Shown here in pieces: positions 30,615 to 37,873 of a DNA stretch of 37,873 nt. The DNA lies in assembly GCA_035527835.1 (NCBI GenBank), contig DATKZS010000006.1, positions 1 through 37,873 of the forward strand, read 5' to 3'. The notes beneath the pieces were generated by a model. The model did not search any database and had not been told where the DNA came from. It was given only the letters and a program-made list of their open reading frames with translations. This DNA comes from DATKZS01 sp035527835 [NCBI: bacterium] (GTDB taxonomy: Bacteria > RBG-13-61-14). Within the stretch, counting starts at the first letter, position 1, and each line of letters begins with the position of its first letter. A program made the position numbers and the translations under genes.

Positions 30615-30643
30615 TTGACCTGGGTCAAGCCGTGTGCTAATTT
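30615..30643 (+). promoter_or_regulatory. Promoter with overlapping FNR-like palindrome upstream of the acyl-CoA dehydrogenase
   Basis: TTGACC (30615-30620) and TAATTT (30638-30643) are 17 bp apart. The -35 is the left half of TTGACCTGGGTCAA (30615-30628), a perfect TTGAC-N4-GTCAA palindrome of the CRP/FNR type. Overlap with the -35 would make a bound protein a repressor. The regulator is unknown. Confidence 0.5.
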
Positions 30644-30824
30644 TCGGAAAGCTTGAAGGAGCGCCTGTTGCCGGGAGATTCCGCGCCGGCCATTCCCGGT
30701 TTTATCGGGCGGCCAGGATAACAATCGTTATGTGTCCGCCGGCCCGCCGGACGGGCCGGGCAAACGCGGGGAAGGGACCAGGGCCTTTTTCCCCCGGTCC
30801 CCAAAAACAGTCGAGGAGGGAGTC

Positions 30825-31973
30825 ATGGGTTACGAGAAGTATTTCAAGGAAGAGCACAATATTTTCCGGCAGCAGTTCCGGTCGTTTTTGGAGAAGGAGC
30901 TGGCGCCGCACGCGGACGAGTGGGAGGCCGCGGGCCTGTTCCCCAAGGAGGTCTTCAAGCAGATGGGCGACTTGGGGTTCCTGGGCTTGCGCTATCCGGA
31001 GGACGTGGGCGGCATGAACGCGGACTACTGGTACTCGGTGGTGTTTTTCGAGGAGATTCCGCGCTGCCTGAGCTCGGGCGTGGCCCTGGGCCTGCTGGTC
31101 CAGACCGACATGTGCACTCCGGCCATCAACGCCCACGGCACCCCCGAGCAGAAGGACATGTTCCTCAAGCCGGCCATCCGCGGCGACAAGATCGGCGCCA
31201 TCTGCGTGACCGAGCCGGGCGCGGGCTCCGACGTCAAGGCCATCCGCACCCGCGCGGTCAAGGACGGGGATTATTACATCATCAACGGGTCCAAGACCTT
31301 CATCACCAACGGGACCCGCGCCGATTGGCTCACCATGGCGGTCAAGACCAATCCCGACCGCGGCTACGGCGGCATCTCCCTCTTCCTCTTCCCCACCGAC
31401 ACGCCGGGCTTCAAGGTGACGCGCAAGCTGCACAAGCTGGGCAACCTGGCCTCCGACACCGCCGAGCTGTCATTCGAGGACTGCCGCGTGCACAAAAAAT
31501 ATCTTCTGGGCGAGGAGAACAAGGGCTTTTACTACGTGATGGAGGGTTTCCAGTTCGAGCGCATGGCCGGCGCCGTCTCCGGAATGGCCGGGATGCAACT
31601 GGTGTTTGAGAAGACCCTCGAGTACTGCCGCACCCGCGAGGTCTTCGGCAAGCCGGTCTCCAAGTGGCAGGCCAACAGCCACATGCTCGCCAACCTGGCC
31701 ACCGAGATGGAAGCCGCCAAGGCCCTGGTATATCATTGCGCCGACATGCTCAACAACGGCGAGAACGCCCTCAAAGAGGTGAGCATGTGCAAGCTCTACG
31801 TGGGCGAGCTCGCCCAGCGGGTGGTGGACCGCTGCCTCCAGATGTACGGAGGATACGGCTATATTGAAGAGTATTACGTGGCCCGCGCCTACCGCGACAC
31901 CAGGCTCATCACCATCGGCGGAGGCAGCTCCGAGGTCATGCGCGAAATCATCGCCGGACTCTTGAACCTCTGA
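30825..31973 (+). CDS. Acyl-CoA dehydrogenase
   Basis: 382 residues from the ATG preceded by GGAGGGAG; an earlier open start lacks a ribosome site. All three ACAD domains are present: helical N-terminus (GFLGLRYPEDVGGM), middle beta-domain (ICVTEPGAGSDVKAIRTRA, ITNGTRADWLTMAVKT) and C-terminal four-helix domain (FERMAGAVSGMAG, CRTREVFGKPVSKWQ, MYGGYGYIEEYYVARAYRD). The YIEEYYVAR block supplies the expected catalytic Glu, and IGGGSSEVMREIIA closes the FAD site. It catalyses FAD-dependent alpha,beta-dehydrogenation of acyl-CoAs, passing electrons to ETF. Chain-length preference cannot be read here. The gene is alone between two inverted repeat elements. Confidence 0.95.
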   Translation: MGYEKYFKEEHNIFRQQFRSFLEKELAPHADEWEAAGLFPKEVFKQMGDLGFLGLRYPEDVGGMNADYWYSVVFFEEIPRCLSSGVALGLLVQTDMCTPAINAHGTPEQKDMFLKPAIRGDKIGAICVTEPGAGSDVKAIRTRAVKDGDYYIINGSKTFITNGTRADWLTMAVKTNPDRGYGGISLFLFPTDTPGFKVTRKLHKLGNLASDTAELSFEDCRVHKKYLLGEENKGFYYVMEGFQFERMAGAVSGMAGMQLVFEKTLEYCRTREVFGKPVSKWQANSHMLANLATEMEAAKALVYHCADMLNNGENALKEVSMCKLYVGELAQRVVDRCLQMYGGYGYIEEYYVARAYRDTRLITIGGGSSEVMREIIAGLLNL

Positions 31974-32060
31974 GCCGCCGGACCGGGCCCCCGTTCCCGC
32001 CGCCGGGAAACCTTTCCCGCGGGACGGGCATCTAAAATAAAGAGTAGAGGGACCACTCTG

Positions 32061-32288
32061 GTCCAAAATAGGAGCTAAGAAAACCGCCAAGGCGCCAAGA
32101 ACGCCAAGAATCGCCAAGTAAATTCTGGTGTTTCTTTGCGGCGGGACAAAAAACAACTCCAGGGCTTTGGCCCCAACCTGCTTGGCGAACCGGCTGACGG
32201 GAGCGCCAAGAAAGAATCATTTGGCCGGAAGCTGGACTGAGATTGAAATAAAATCATGATTCTTGGCGTTCTTGGCGTCTTGGCGGTT
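32061..32288 (-). repeat. CCGCCAAG element, copy 2 (inverted relative to copy 1)
   Basis: Inner arms 32082-32118 and 32258-32288 carry AACCGCCAAG...CTTGGCGGTT with several CGCCAAGA units. The 81-bp centre 32130-32210, read on the minus strand, matches the plus-strand centre of copy 1 at 30325-30405 closely. The outer TCCAAAATA flank is also shared. It ends about 40 bp before the lipoprotein start. Confidence 0.85.
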
Positions 32289-32327
32289 TTCTGGTTCGTT
32301 GGTTTTGAGCAGCACTGTAGAGGGACG

Positions 32328-33644
32328 ATGAAATCATTGCGCGCACCCGTTCGAACAATCCTGATCCTGGTCTTAATGGCGGCGGCCGTTGGCGGCTGCC
32401 CCCGCTACCATCATCCGAGCGCCGCGACACCGGAGCGGGCCGCGGTCGAGGAAAGGCTCCGCCGGCTCGAGGTCGAGTACCAACTGCTGCAGAAGGACCA
32501 CCCGCCCCAGTCGGAAACCCTGCTTTTCCGCCAGAACATCGGGGACGCCGAAGCGGCGCTGGCCGGCGGACGTCTGGCCGAGGCTGACCGGCTCACCGCC
32601 GAGGCCGAGGACTGGATCACTACGGCCCGCCGGAATTATTACGGCCGGCACCAATCGCAGGTGATGTCCGGCGCCGGCGGCGAGAAGGCCGAGGACCTCA
32701 TGGCCTCCGCCCGGACCCTGGCCGACAAAGCCGCGGACCTCAAAAGCCAGGGCGATGACTGGGCCGTGGGCCTTTATTATCAGGCCGCCATCGAGCAAGG
32801 AGAGCTGGCCCTGCTCGCCAGGCAAAAGGACCCGGAACAGGCCGTCGAGCTCATCAACCTCGCCGTCCAGCTCCAGGCCATCTATCGTGAAGCCGGACGC
32901 CCGGAACAGGCCCGCCAGTCCAATGGCCGCGTGCTTCAATACCTCAAGAGCTCACTGGCCGTCCTCGACAAGGGCATTCAGGATTGCCTGGCCGGGACCG
33001 CCCCGGAATGCTCCCAGGCCGACATTTCCGCCGGCGAGACCGTCATGAGAAACAAGGCCAAGGAAATGGCGGCCGTCAATGACCTCAGCATCGAAATCGC
33101 CGCCGAGTCCAAAAAACTGGACCCCGCCGGCATCCCCATCGCCGACGAGTCCGGACCCATCAATGCCTGGACCATATCCTGGCAGGCCTTCTTCAATAAC
33201 AAGAAGGCCGCCCTCGCCAACAAGACCCCCGACAAGATCCCCGGAAAGGAGGGACAGGAACAGATCCTCCGCGCCAACCTCGAAAAGCACAACCGCCTCA
33301 AGCAAGGCGCCGAGACCATCCAGGGCAGCGGCATCTCCCTCGAGGAATCAGAGGTTTTCATCAGCGGCGACGCCGTCATCATCAGGGGCAAGGTCGGCAA
33401 TTTCAAGACCGAGCCCATCTTCCAGCCCCGGGTCACCATCACCGGCCAAATCTATTCCGACATCATTGACCTCGGATACGAGGCCTTCAAGCCGGTCACC
33501 AACACCACTTTCCAGATCCAGGTCAAGGGCTTTTCCGCCGACGCCTTTAACCATTCCTTGTCCAACCTGCCGTCCCACCAGTTGCTCCTGATTTACAAGG
33601 ACGCCCAGGGCCGCGAGCACAAGGTGATCCAGCCCATCCGCTGA
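32328..33644 (+). CDS. Lipoprotein of unknown function
   Basis: 438 residues; AGAGGGA upstream of the ATG. The in-frame extension to 32256 is repeat-derived and is not used. A signal peptide (TILILVLMAAAVGGC) ends in a lipobox-like VGGC, with C24 as the likely lipidated residue. Residues about 35-200 are alpha-helical and rich in Ala, Glu and Gln, in a TPR- or SEL1-like manner (LAGGRLAEADRLTAEAEDW, DWAVGLYYQAAIEQGELALL). Residues about 335-438 form a beta-rich domain (VFISGDAVIIRGKVGNFKTE, TFQIQVKGFSADAF) resembling FxLYD-like domains that compare modified with unmodified regions. No function is assigned. It is convergent with the glycosyltransferase cluster. Confidence 0.82.
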   Translation: MKSLRAPVRTILILVLMAAAVGGCPRYHHPSAATPERAAVEERLRRLEVEYQLLQKDHPPQSETLLFRQNIGDAEAALAGGRLAEADRLTAEAEDWITTARRNYYGRHQSQVMSGAGGEKAEDLMASARTLADKAADLKSQGDDWAVGLYYQAAIEQGELALLARQKDPEQAVELINLAVQLQAIYREAGRPEQARQSNGRVLQYLKSSLAVLDKGIQDCLAGTAPECSQADISAGETVMRNKAKEMAAVNDLSIEIAAESKKLDPAGIPIADESGPINAWTISWQAFFNNKKAALANKTPDKIPGKEGQEQILRANLEKHNRLKQGAETIQGSGISLEESEVFISGDAVIIRGKVGNFKTEPIFQPRVTITGQIYSDIIDLGYEAFKPVTNTTFQIQVKGFSADAFNHSLSNLPSHQLLLIYKDAQGREHKVIQPIR

Positions 33645-33670
33645 CCCGGCCCGGCACCGCGCCGGATGCG

Positions 33671-33700
33671 AAAAGGCCGGCCGTCAGCGCTCGGCCCTTT
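33671..33700. terminator. Possible bidirectional terminator hairpin
   Basis: AAAAGGCCG and CGGCCCTTT, one bulge apart from complementary, enclose a 12-nt loop. The 40-bp gap between the convergent lipoprotein and TMTC-like genes contains its left arm; the right arm overlaps the last codons of the minus-strand gene. A-rich and T-rich flanks suit termination in both directions. Confidence 0.4.
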
Positions 33701-35996
33701 GCGCTTCCATGATCGTATCGCGCAGGCCGCGGCTCTTCTCCGACCCCGGGTTCAGCGCCAGCGCCCGCGTGATCTCGCTGAGCGCCCCGTCAAGGTTCCC
33801 CAGCCGATAGTAGCACCACGCCAGGTTATGGTGAGCGTGCGCGTTGCGGGGGTCATAACGGAGGATCTCGAGGTACTGCATGATCGCCTCCCGGAAGCCG
33901 GAAGTATTGCCGCCCCGCTCGGCCTCCACCACCAGGATGTTGGCCAGGTTGTTGCGCGAGGTAATGTCGCCGGGGGCCAGCCGGATGGCCCGGGCAAATG
34001 CCTGCTCCGCGCCTCTCAGGTCAGCCATCCCCAGGCGCGCCAGACCGAGGTTCCGATAATTGCCAGCCCCCTTCGGGTCAAGCTCCGTCGTCTTCAAGTA
34101 TGCGTCCGTGGCCAGGTCGTAGCGCTTCCGGTCCATGTACGCCTTGCCCAGGTTGTTCCAACCCCATAAAGACCCCGGTTCCTCCATCACCGTCTGCCGC
34201 CACAACCTAACCTCCGAAGCCCAGTCCCCGCACCGCGCATTAACCTGGTTGTCCATGGCCAGCAGCACTAAAAGGAGTATCTCCCACGATACCTTACGGT
34301 TGGCGTGAATACGCCCGAAATATCTCCCCAGCCGGGAATAAAGCAGCAGCACCAGGGAGGCCACCCCCCAGCCGAAAACCGCGATCACGCCAAGCTCAGC
34401 GGCCAGCGTCCCGTAGGGATACATCGCCGTCGAGCCGCTCCACGGGCCGGGCCGCGCGCGCAACGCCAGGAACCCCCTCATCTTGGCCCATTCGCTTTCC
34501 ACGTCCGGACTCGGCGGCCCGAAATGGCCCGTGAGCAGCCATTGCGCCAGCGCCGCCGCCAGCAGGAAGCAAAGCGAGTAAATCAGATAAATTATTACGT
34601 ATTCAGACAGCGTCCGGCGGCGCAGAAAAGCCGTGCTCCGGGCCGATCCCAATAGCGCCAGCAGAGGCGCCGCGAACAACGCCGCGCCGGCCGCCGCCGT
34701 TGCCAGGGCCTGGGCCCGGTCCATCAGATAGGCCCCGTCTTGGGGCCAGAGCACGTTGATCCGGATGGTCAAAGCCCCGGCCAGGATGAGCCATAAAAAG
34801 ACCAGCAGGATCACCAGCCCGGCGGCCCCATACCCTCTGGCGCTCAATATTTCGGACCGCGAGAGGTGGAGCCGTTCCCAGAGTGCGGCCGCCAGCAGGC
34901 AGAATCCCGCTGACGGAGTGAACAGGTAGCGTTCCGCGAAAAAGTCGTTCGCCGGTACCCAGTTCATCACCGGAAGAATGGTGAGGAAAATCCAGAACAG
35001 GGAGAAGCTTGAAGCCTGGTCCCGGCGCATGAGCCAGCCCGCCGCCGGCAGGAGGAGGAACATGAGGACCCCGAGCCACGCCCGCGGGTCGGCAAAAGTG
35101 GTGATTTTGATGAGCGGGGTCAGACACTGGTGCACGGGGAAGAGAAGGAATCGCAGGTAGCGCGGGAAAACGCTGAAGGACGTGGCCATCACCCGCCCGT
35201 AGTCCACCATGTTGAGCTCCGCGGGGGCCACCTTGCCGAAGGGGTTGAAGTCCTTGAGCACCGGCGCCTCGATGATGATGCCCCCCGCGATCAGGGCCGC
35301 CGCCAGGATCAAGAGGGGCGCGGCCCAGGCCACGGCCCGCCACCTGGCCGCGGCCCCTGCCTTCAGCCACTCATGCACTAATATCAAGGCCGGAAGCACC
35401 ATCGCCACCTGCTTGGACAGCAGAGCCAGCGCGAAAAACACCAGGCTGAAAATCACCGCCAGCTTCGGAAATTTCTGACGATAAAGGTAGGCGTGGAACG
35501 CGAGCAGCATGAACGCGAACGCCAGCAGGTCCTTGCGGTGCGCCACCGCCATCACCGCCTCCGTGTGGATCGGGTGGAACGCGAAAAGCACCGCCGCCGC
35601 GCCCGCCAGCCGCGGCCGGCCGAAAATACGGTACCCCAGCGCGTAAAACAGGATGGACCCGAAAATGTGCCAGAGCACGTTGTGCACGTGGTACCAGCGC
35701 GGGTTCAGGCCGAACAGCGCGTAGTCCAGCATCAGGGTCAAGCCCCGCACCGGGTGACCCGAGGAAATTACCACCCCGAGGTTGCGGAAATCACGGATCG
35801 AGGGATTGAACACGATGAGCTGGTAATCGTCGAAGTTGAAATGCGAGACCATCGCCAGGTTGTAGATGAAGCCACTGAGGACAAGTCCCGCCACGAAAAG
35901 GGCGTGCACCCGCCATCGGGTGGAAATAAGGCCCCGCCAAAAGCCCCATAGCTCCGGCGTCGGGCCCTCTCCTCCGCCCTGGCGTTCCATCGGCAT
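33684..35996 (-). CDS. TMTC-like GT-C glycosyltransferase with C-terminal TPR domain
   Basis: 770 residues. Around a dozen membrane segments fill residues 25-590. The first periplasmic loop carries the GT-C acidic pair (FNFDDYQLI, D56-D57). Typical family strings follow: HPVRGLTLMLDYALFGLNP, YHVHNVLWHIFGS and FHPIHTEAVMAVAHRKDLLA. Residues about 600-765 form four TPRs (WGWNNLGKAYMDRKRYDLA, NYRNLGLARLGMADLRGA, HAHHNLAWCYYRLGNLDGA). Eukaryotic TMTC proteins are O-mannosyltransferases using lipid-linked mannose. The bacterial relatives are uncharacterised, so donor and acceptor are unknown. A second ATG 6 nt inside is an equally good start; no strong Shine-Dalgarno is visible. It is followed on the same strand by DUF5989 and sugar-type genes. 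Confidence 0.88.
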   Translation of the reverse strand: MPMERQGGGEGPTPELWGFWRGLISTRWRVHALFVAGLVLSGFIYNLAMVSHFNFDDYQLIVFNPSIRDFRNLGVVISSGHPVRGLTLMLDYALFGLNPRWYHVHNVLWHIFGSILFYALGYRIFGRPRLAGAAAVLFAFHPIHTEAVMAVAHRKDLLAFAFMLLAFHAYLYRQKFPKLAVIFSLVFFALALLSKQVAMVLPALILVHEWLKAGAAARWRAVAWAAPLLILAAALIAGGIIIEAPVLKDFNPFGKVAPAELNMVDYGRVMATSFSVFPRYLRFLLFPVHQCLTPLIKITTFADPRAWLGVLMFLLLPAAGWLMRRDQASSFSLFWIFLTILPVMNWVPANDFFAERYLFTPSAGFCLLAAALWERLHLSRSEILSARGYGAAGLVILLVFLWLILAGALTIRINVLWPQDGAYLMDRAQALATAAAGAALFAAPLLALLGSARSTAFLRRRTLSEYVIIYLIYSLCFLLAAALAQWLLTGHFGPPSPDVESEWAKMRGFLALRARPGPWSGSTAMYPYGTLAAELGVIAVFGWGVASLVLLLYSRLGRYFGRIHANRKVSWEILLLVLLAMDNQVNARCGDWASEVRLWRQTVMEEPGSLWGWNNLGKAYMDRKRYDLATDAYLKTTELDPKGAGNYRNLGLARLGMADLRGAEQAFARAIRLAPGDITSRNNLANILVVEAERGGNTSGFREAIMQYLEILRYDPRNAHAHHNLAWCYYRLGNLDGALSEITRALALNPGSEKSRGLRDTIMEAQRAER

Positions 35997-36023
35997 CTTG
36001 TCGAGACCCGGCGCCGGCGGAGA

Positions 36024-36185
36024 TTAAAAGATGGTATAGATGAACGGCATCACCGTGGTGGACCCTTCCGTCAGCAGGATCACCACCAACAACAGCAGAA
36101 GCACCACCACGATCGGGGTGATCCACCACACCTTCTCTTCCTTGATGAACTGCCAGAACTCCTTGAGTATGGCAAGCTTCGCCAT
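36024..36185 (-). CDS. DUF5989 family small membrane protein
   Basis: 53 residues (start ATG 36185; GGAGG 6 nt upstream; an ATG two codons earlier abuts the GGAGG and is rejected). The sequence reads LKEFWQFIKEEKVWWITPIV, then a run of Val, Leu and Ile, then PFIYTIF at the end, the hallmark of DUF5989: amphipathic helix, WW at the membrane edge, one membrane span. In known genomes these proteins sit beside SxtJ and carbamoyltransferases in glycan or secondary-metabolite clusters. The role is unknown. It lies 28 bp upstream of the TMTC-like gene, suggesting one transcript. Confidence 0.9.
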   Translation of the reverse strand: MAKLAILKEFWQFIKEEKVWWITPIVVVLLLLLVVILLTEGSTTVMPFIYTIF

Positions 36186-36268
36186 TTTCATCCTCCCTGG
36201 CCCAACCGCGGACCCGGCCCTAGTGTAGTGTTACGAGCAAGGCTTTACAACGAGCATGTTTTTAATTT

Positions 36269-36351
36269 GCCGCAGATGAACGCGGATGAACGCAGATAAA
36301 TCAATTTATTTTCATCATAGTTATCTGCGTCCATCTGCGTTCATCTGCGGC
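36269..36351. repeat. GCCGCAGAT...ATCTGCGGC inverted repeat, copy 2
   Basis: 29-bp arms 36269-36297 and 36323-36351 of the same family as 29092-29171. It separates the methyltransferase from DUF5989, in a 213-bp gap with no other feature. Confidence 0.88.
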
Positions 36352-36398
36352 TTCTTTTAAGATGCCGGAGTTTGTAAAAATATTGCCGCAACACTACG

Positions 36399-37124
36399 CT
36401 AGCGCGGCTTCTCCGCCACCGCCAAAAGCGTCGTGCCCCACGGCATCCCGTGCTTTTTCAGCCACCCGATCTCCGCCGATACCATCCCCCCGAGCGCCCG
36501 GTTCGCCCACCCCGGCCATTCATAAGAAATCGTATCCCCCGGGTCCCCGAACCACTGCTGCAAGAGTTTACCCAAAAACATCGCCGGGAACAAGAACCCC
36601 ATGAAATGCGTGAGCCGCAACACCCGGAAATCCTCCTCCTCCAGAAGCTCCCTGAGCAAGCCCCGAGTGTAACGCCGCTTGTGTCCCAGCGCCAGGTCGT
36701 GCGCGCTCCAGAGGATCGGGTACGCCGGAGCCGTCACGATCACCCGGCCCCCCGGACGCAGCACCCGGAAAATTTCCTCCACCATGCCCTTGTCATTGTC
36801 CGCATGCTCCAGCACGTCGAGCGCCATCGCCCCGTCAAACGAGCCGGCCGCGAACGGAAGGCCCTGCGCCTCGCCCCGGCACAGCCGCTGATGGCCCCGC
36901 TCCACGCAGAACCCGATGGCCTCCGCGCTGTTGTCCAGTCCCGTCCACCGGCCCGTGCCCGACACCCGCTCCAGGTTCGCCCCGGTGCCGCAGCCCACGT
37001 CCAGGTGCTCCGCGCCGGCCATGAGCCACTGTCCCGCCCATTCTTCCACCAGCCGGCCCTTGCCCGCGAACCACCAGAACTCCAGCTCCGCGCGGTACAT
37101 CTTCCCGTATTCGCCCGCTTTCAC
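36399..37124 (-). CDS. Class I SAM-dependent methyltransferase
   Basis: 241 residues with a GTG start overlapping the radical SAM stop (GTGA), so coupled. The SAM-binding motif is HLDVGCGTGANLERV, with WTGLDNS as the acidic loop, GLPFAAGSFDGAMALDVLEH as motif II and FRVLRPGGRVIVTAPAYP after it. The YPILWSAHDLALGHKRRYT block and the HFMGFLFPAMFLGKLL membrane-like helix are typical of methyltransferases found in polysaccharide and lipid-sugar clusters. The substrate is unknown; context suggests a glycan or lipid intermediate. Confidence 0.88.
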   Translation of the reverse strand: MKAGEYGKMYRAELEFWWFAGKGRLVEEWAGQWLMAGAEHLDVGCGTGANLERVSGTGRWTGLDNSAEAIGFCVERGHQRLCRGEAQGLPFAAGSFDGAMALDVLEHADNDKGMVEEIFRVLRPGGRVIVTAPAYPILWSAHDLALGHKRRYTRGLLRELLEEEDFRVLRLTHFMGFLFPAMFLGKLLQQWFGDPGDTISYEWPGWANRALGGMVSAEIGWLKKHGMPWGTTLLAVAEKPR

Positions 37125-37873
37125 AGCACCCGCCTCAGCTTGCTCAAGAACCGCTTAAGCCCGCCCGCGGAAAACAGCGCCGCGAGCTGCGCCGTGAGCC
37201 GCTTGGGCCGCAAGTAAAATCCCGCGTACGCCAAAACCTGCATCCGGTGCAGCCACCGCTCGGAAAGACCGCTCCCCGGGATGAACGAATAGCGCCGATA
37301 GTAGTCCATGTCCTCCGCCGCCACCGCCACCTGGTCACGGTGATTATCATAAAGATACGTGCCCGGCAACGGAGTGGTGATGTTGAACGTCGCGTCGTCC
37401 AGCCCGAGCCGACGAGCGTAACGCGCCGTGGCCCTGACGTCGCTCCGGGTCTCACCCGGCGCCCCCAGCATGAAATAGCCCTGAGTCTTCACCCCGAGCT
37501 TCCGCGCCGCATCCACCGTCTTCTCCACCTGCTCCCGCGTCAGCTTCTTGTTGAACACGTCGCGCCGGCACTCGTCGCTGTACACCTCGATCCCGATGTA
37601 GATCTTGCCCAGGCCCGCTTGCTTCATCGCCCCCAGCAACTCTTCCGTCACCAGGTCCGCCCGCACGTTGCAGCCCCATTTAAGACCCAACCCCCGCGCA
37701 TTAAGTTCCGAGCAGAACGACCGCACCCATTTATGGTCCGCGATAAACGTATCGTCCGCGAACAAGAAGCCCGTGATCTTGAACCGCTCCTTCCGCGCCG
37801 CCAGCTCGTCCGCCACGTTCGCCGCCGAGCGCTTGCGCACCCCCTTCCCGAAAAGACGCTCCAGCGTCGGCTG
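37121..37873 (-). CDS. Radical SAM protein, C-terminal part (start beyond right edge)
   Basis: The frame is open to the right edge (QPTLERLFGKGVRKRS...), so only about 250 C-terminal residues are seen and the CxxxCxxC cluster motif would lie just outside. The visible radical SAM barrel strands are ITGFLFADDTFIADHKWV, LKWGCNVRADLVTEELL, GLGKIYIGIEVYSDECRRD, VKTQGYFMLGAPGETRSDV and ATFNITTPLPGTYLYD. This is the pattern of cobalamin-binding-type radical SAM proteins (BchE/HpnP class), often methylases or ring-modifying enzymes. It is coupled by 4 nt to the methyltransferase downstream. Confidence 0.88.
   Translation of the reverse strand, partial: QPTLERLFGKGVRKRSAANVADELAARKERFKITGFLFADDTFIADHKWVRSFCSELNARGLGLKWGCNVRADLVTEELLGAMKQAGLGKIYIGIEVYSDECRRDVFNKKLTREQVEKTVDAARKLGVKTQGYFMLGAPGETRSDVRATARYARRLGLDDATFNITTPLPGTYLYDNHRDQVAVAAEDMDYYRRYSFIPGSGLSERWLHRMQVLAYAGFYLRPKRLTAQLAALFSAGGLKRFLSKLRRVL

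Noticed and set aside
32256-32327. 24-residue N-terminal extension of the lipoprotein
   Set aside because: The extension (LGVLGVLAVF) is encoded by the CCGCCAAG repeat arm, and the internal ATG gives a proper signal peptide and ribosome site.

Overview
The window is GC-rich (about 65% by eye) chromosomal DNA from a Gram-negative bacterium, probably uncultured and probably deltaproteobacterial-like (Desulfobacterota, Myxococcota or a related candidate phylum). That placement is inference. It rests on PlsB-type lipid synthesis, an oxygen-sensitive CoA-activase-type enzyme, PilT with MshEN, DUF4388 and HD-GYP signalling proteins, a giant FG-GAP/calcium-repeat surface protein, and many palindromic intergenic repeats. 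No rRNA, tRNA, CRISPR array, prophage or complete insertion sequence was seen.

Layout. 1-4866 (minus) is the N-terminal 1622 residues of a huge secreted protein that runs off the left edge: signal peptide, FG-GAP propeller, then alternating calcium-binding repeat blocks and arrays of near-identical 51-residue repeats. 5196-12383 (plus) is a two-gene operon behind a strong sigma-70 promoter with a perfect 20-bp operator palindrome. It encodes a 1475-residue tandem BadF/DUF2229/HgdB protein resembling the fused anaerobic plasmalogen synthase, and an overlapping PlsB-like acyltransferase. 12584-13411 is a methyltransferase. 13852-16496 (minus) is a two-gene operon of a MshEN-disordered-coil protein and a membrane-anchored TPR protein. 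17286-21311 (plus) is ctpA, yibQ and xseA, followed by an M23 peptidase (21497-22519).

22587-23717 (minus) is an isolated AT-rich gene, probably foreign, ending in a HEPN-like Rx4H motif. A roughly 900-bp gene-free stretch rich in palindromes follows. 24629-29015 (plus) is a signalling and motility group: a cyclic-nucleotide-fold protein, PilT, and an 830-residue MshEN-REC-HD-REC-DUF4388 protein. Two small membrane proteins follow. An acyl-CoA dehydrogenase gene sits between two oppositely oriented copies of a repeat element, then a lipoprotein. 33684-37873 (minus) is a likely glycan or surface-polymer cluster: a TMTC-like membrane glycosyltransferase with TPRs, a 53-residue DUF5989 protein, a methyltransferase and a partial radical SAM enzyme.

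Most interesting: the putative plasmalogen operon and its operator; the c-di-GMP-type MshEN proteins without ATPases, one carrying two receiver domains with Asp-to-Glu changes; the HEPN candidate; the two-tier duplication in the giant surface protein; and the unusual density of palindromic repeats, one of which has expanded inside a coding region.
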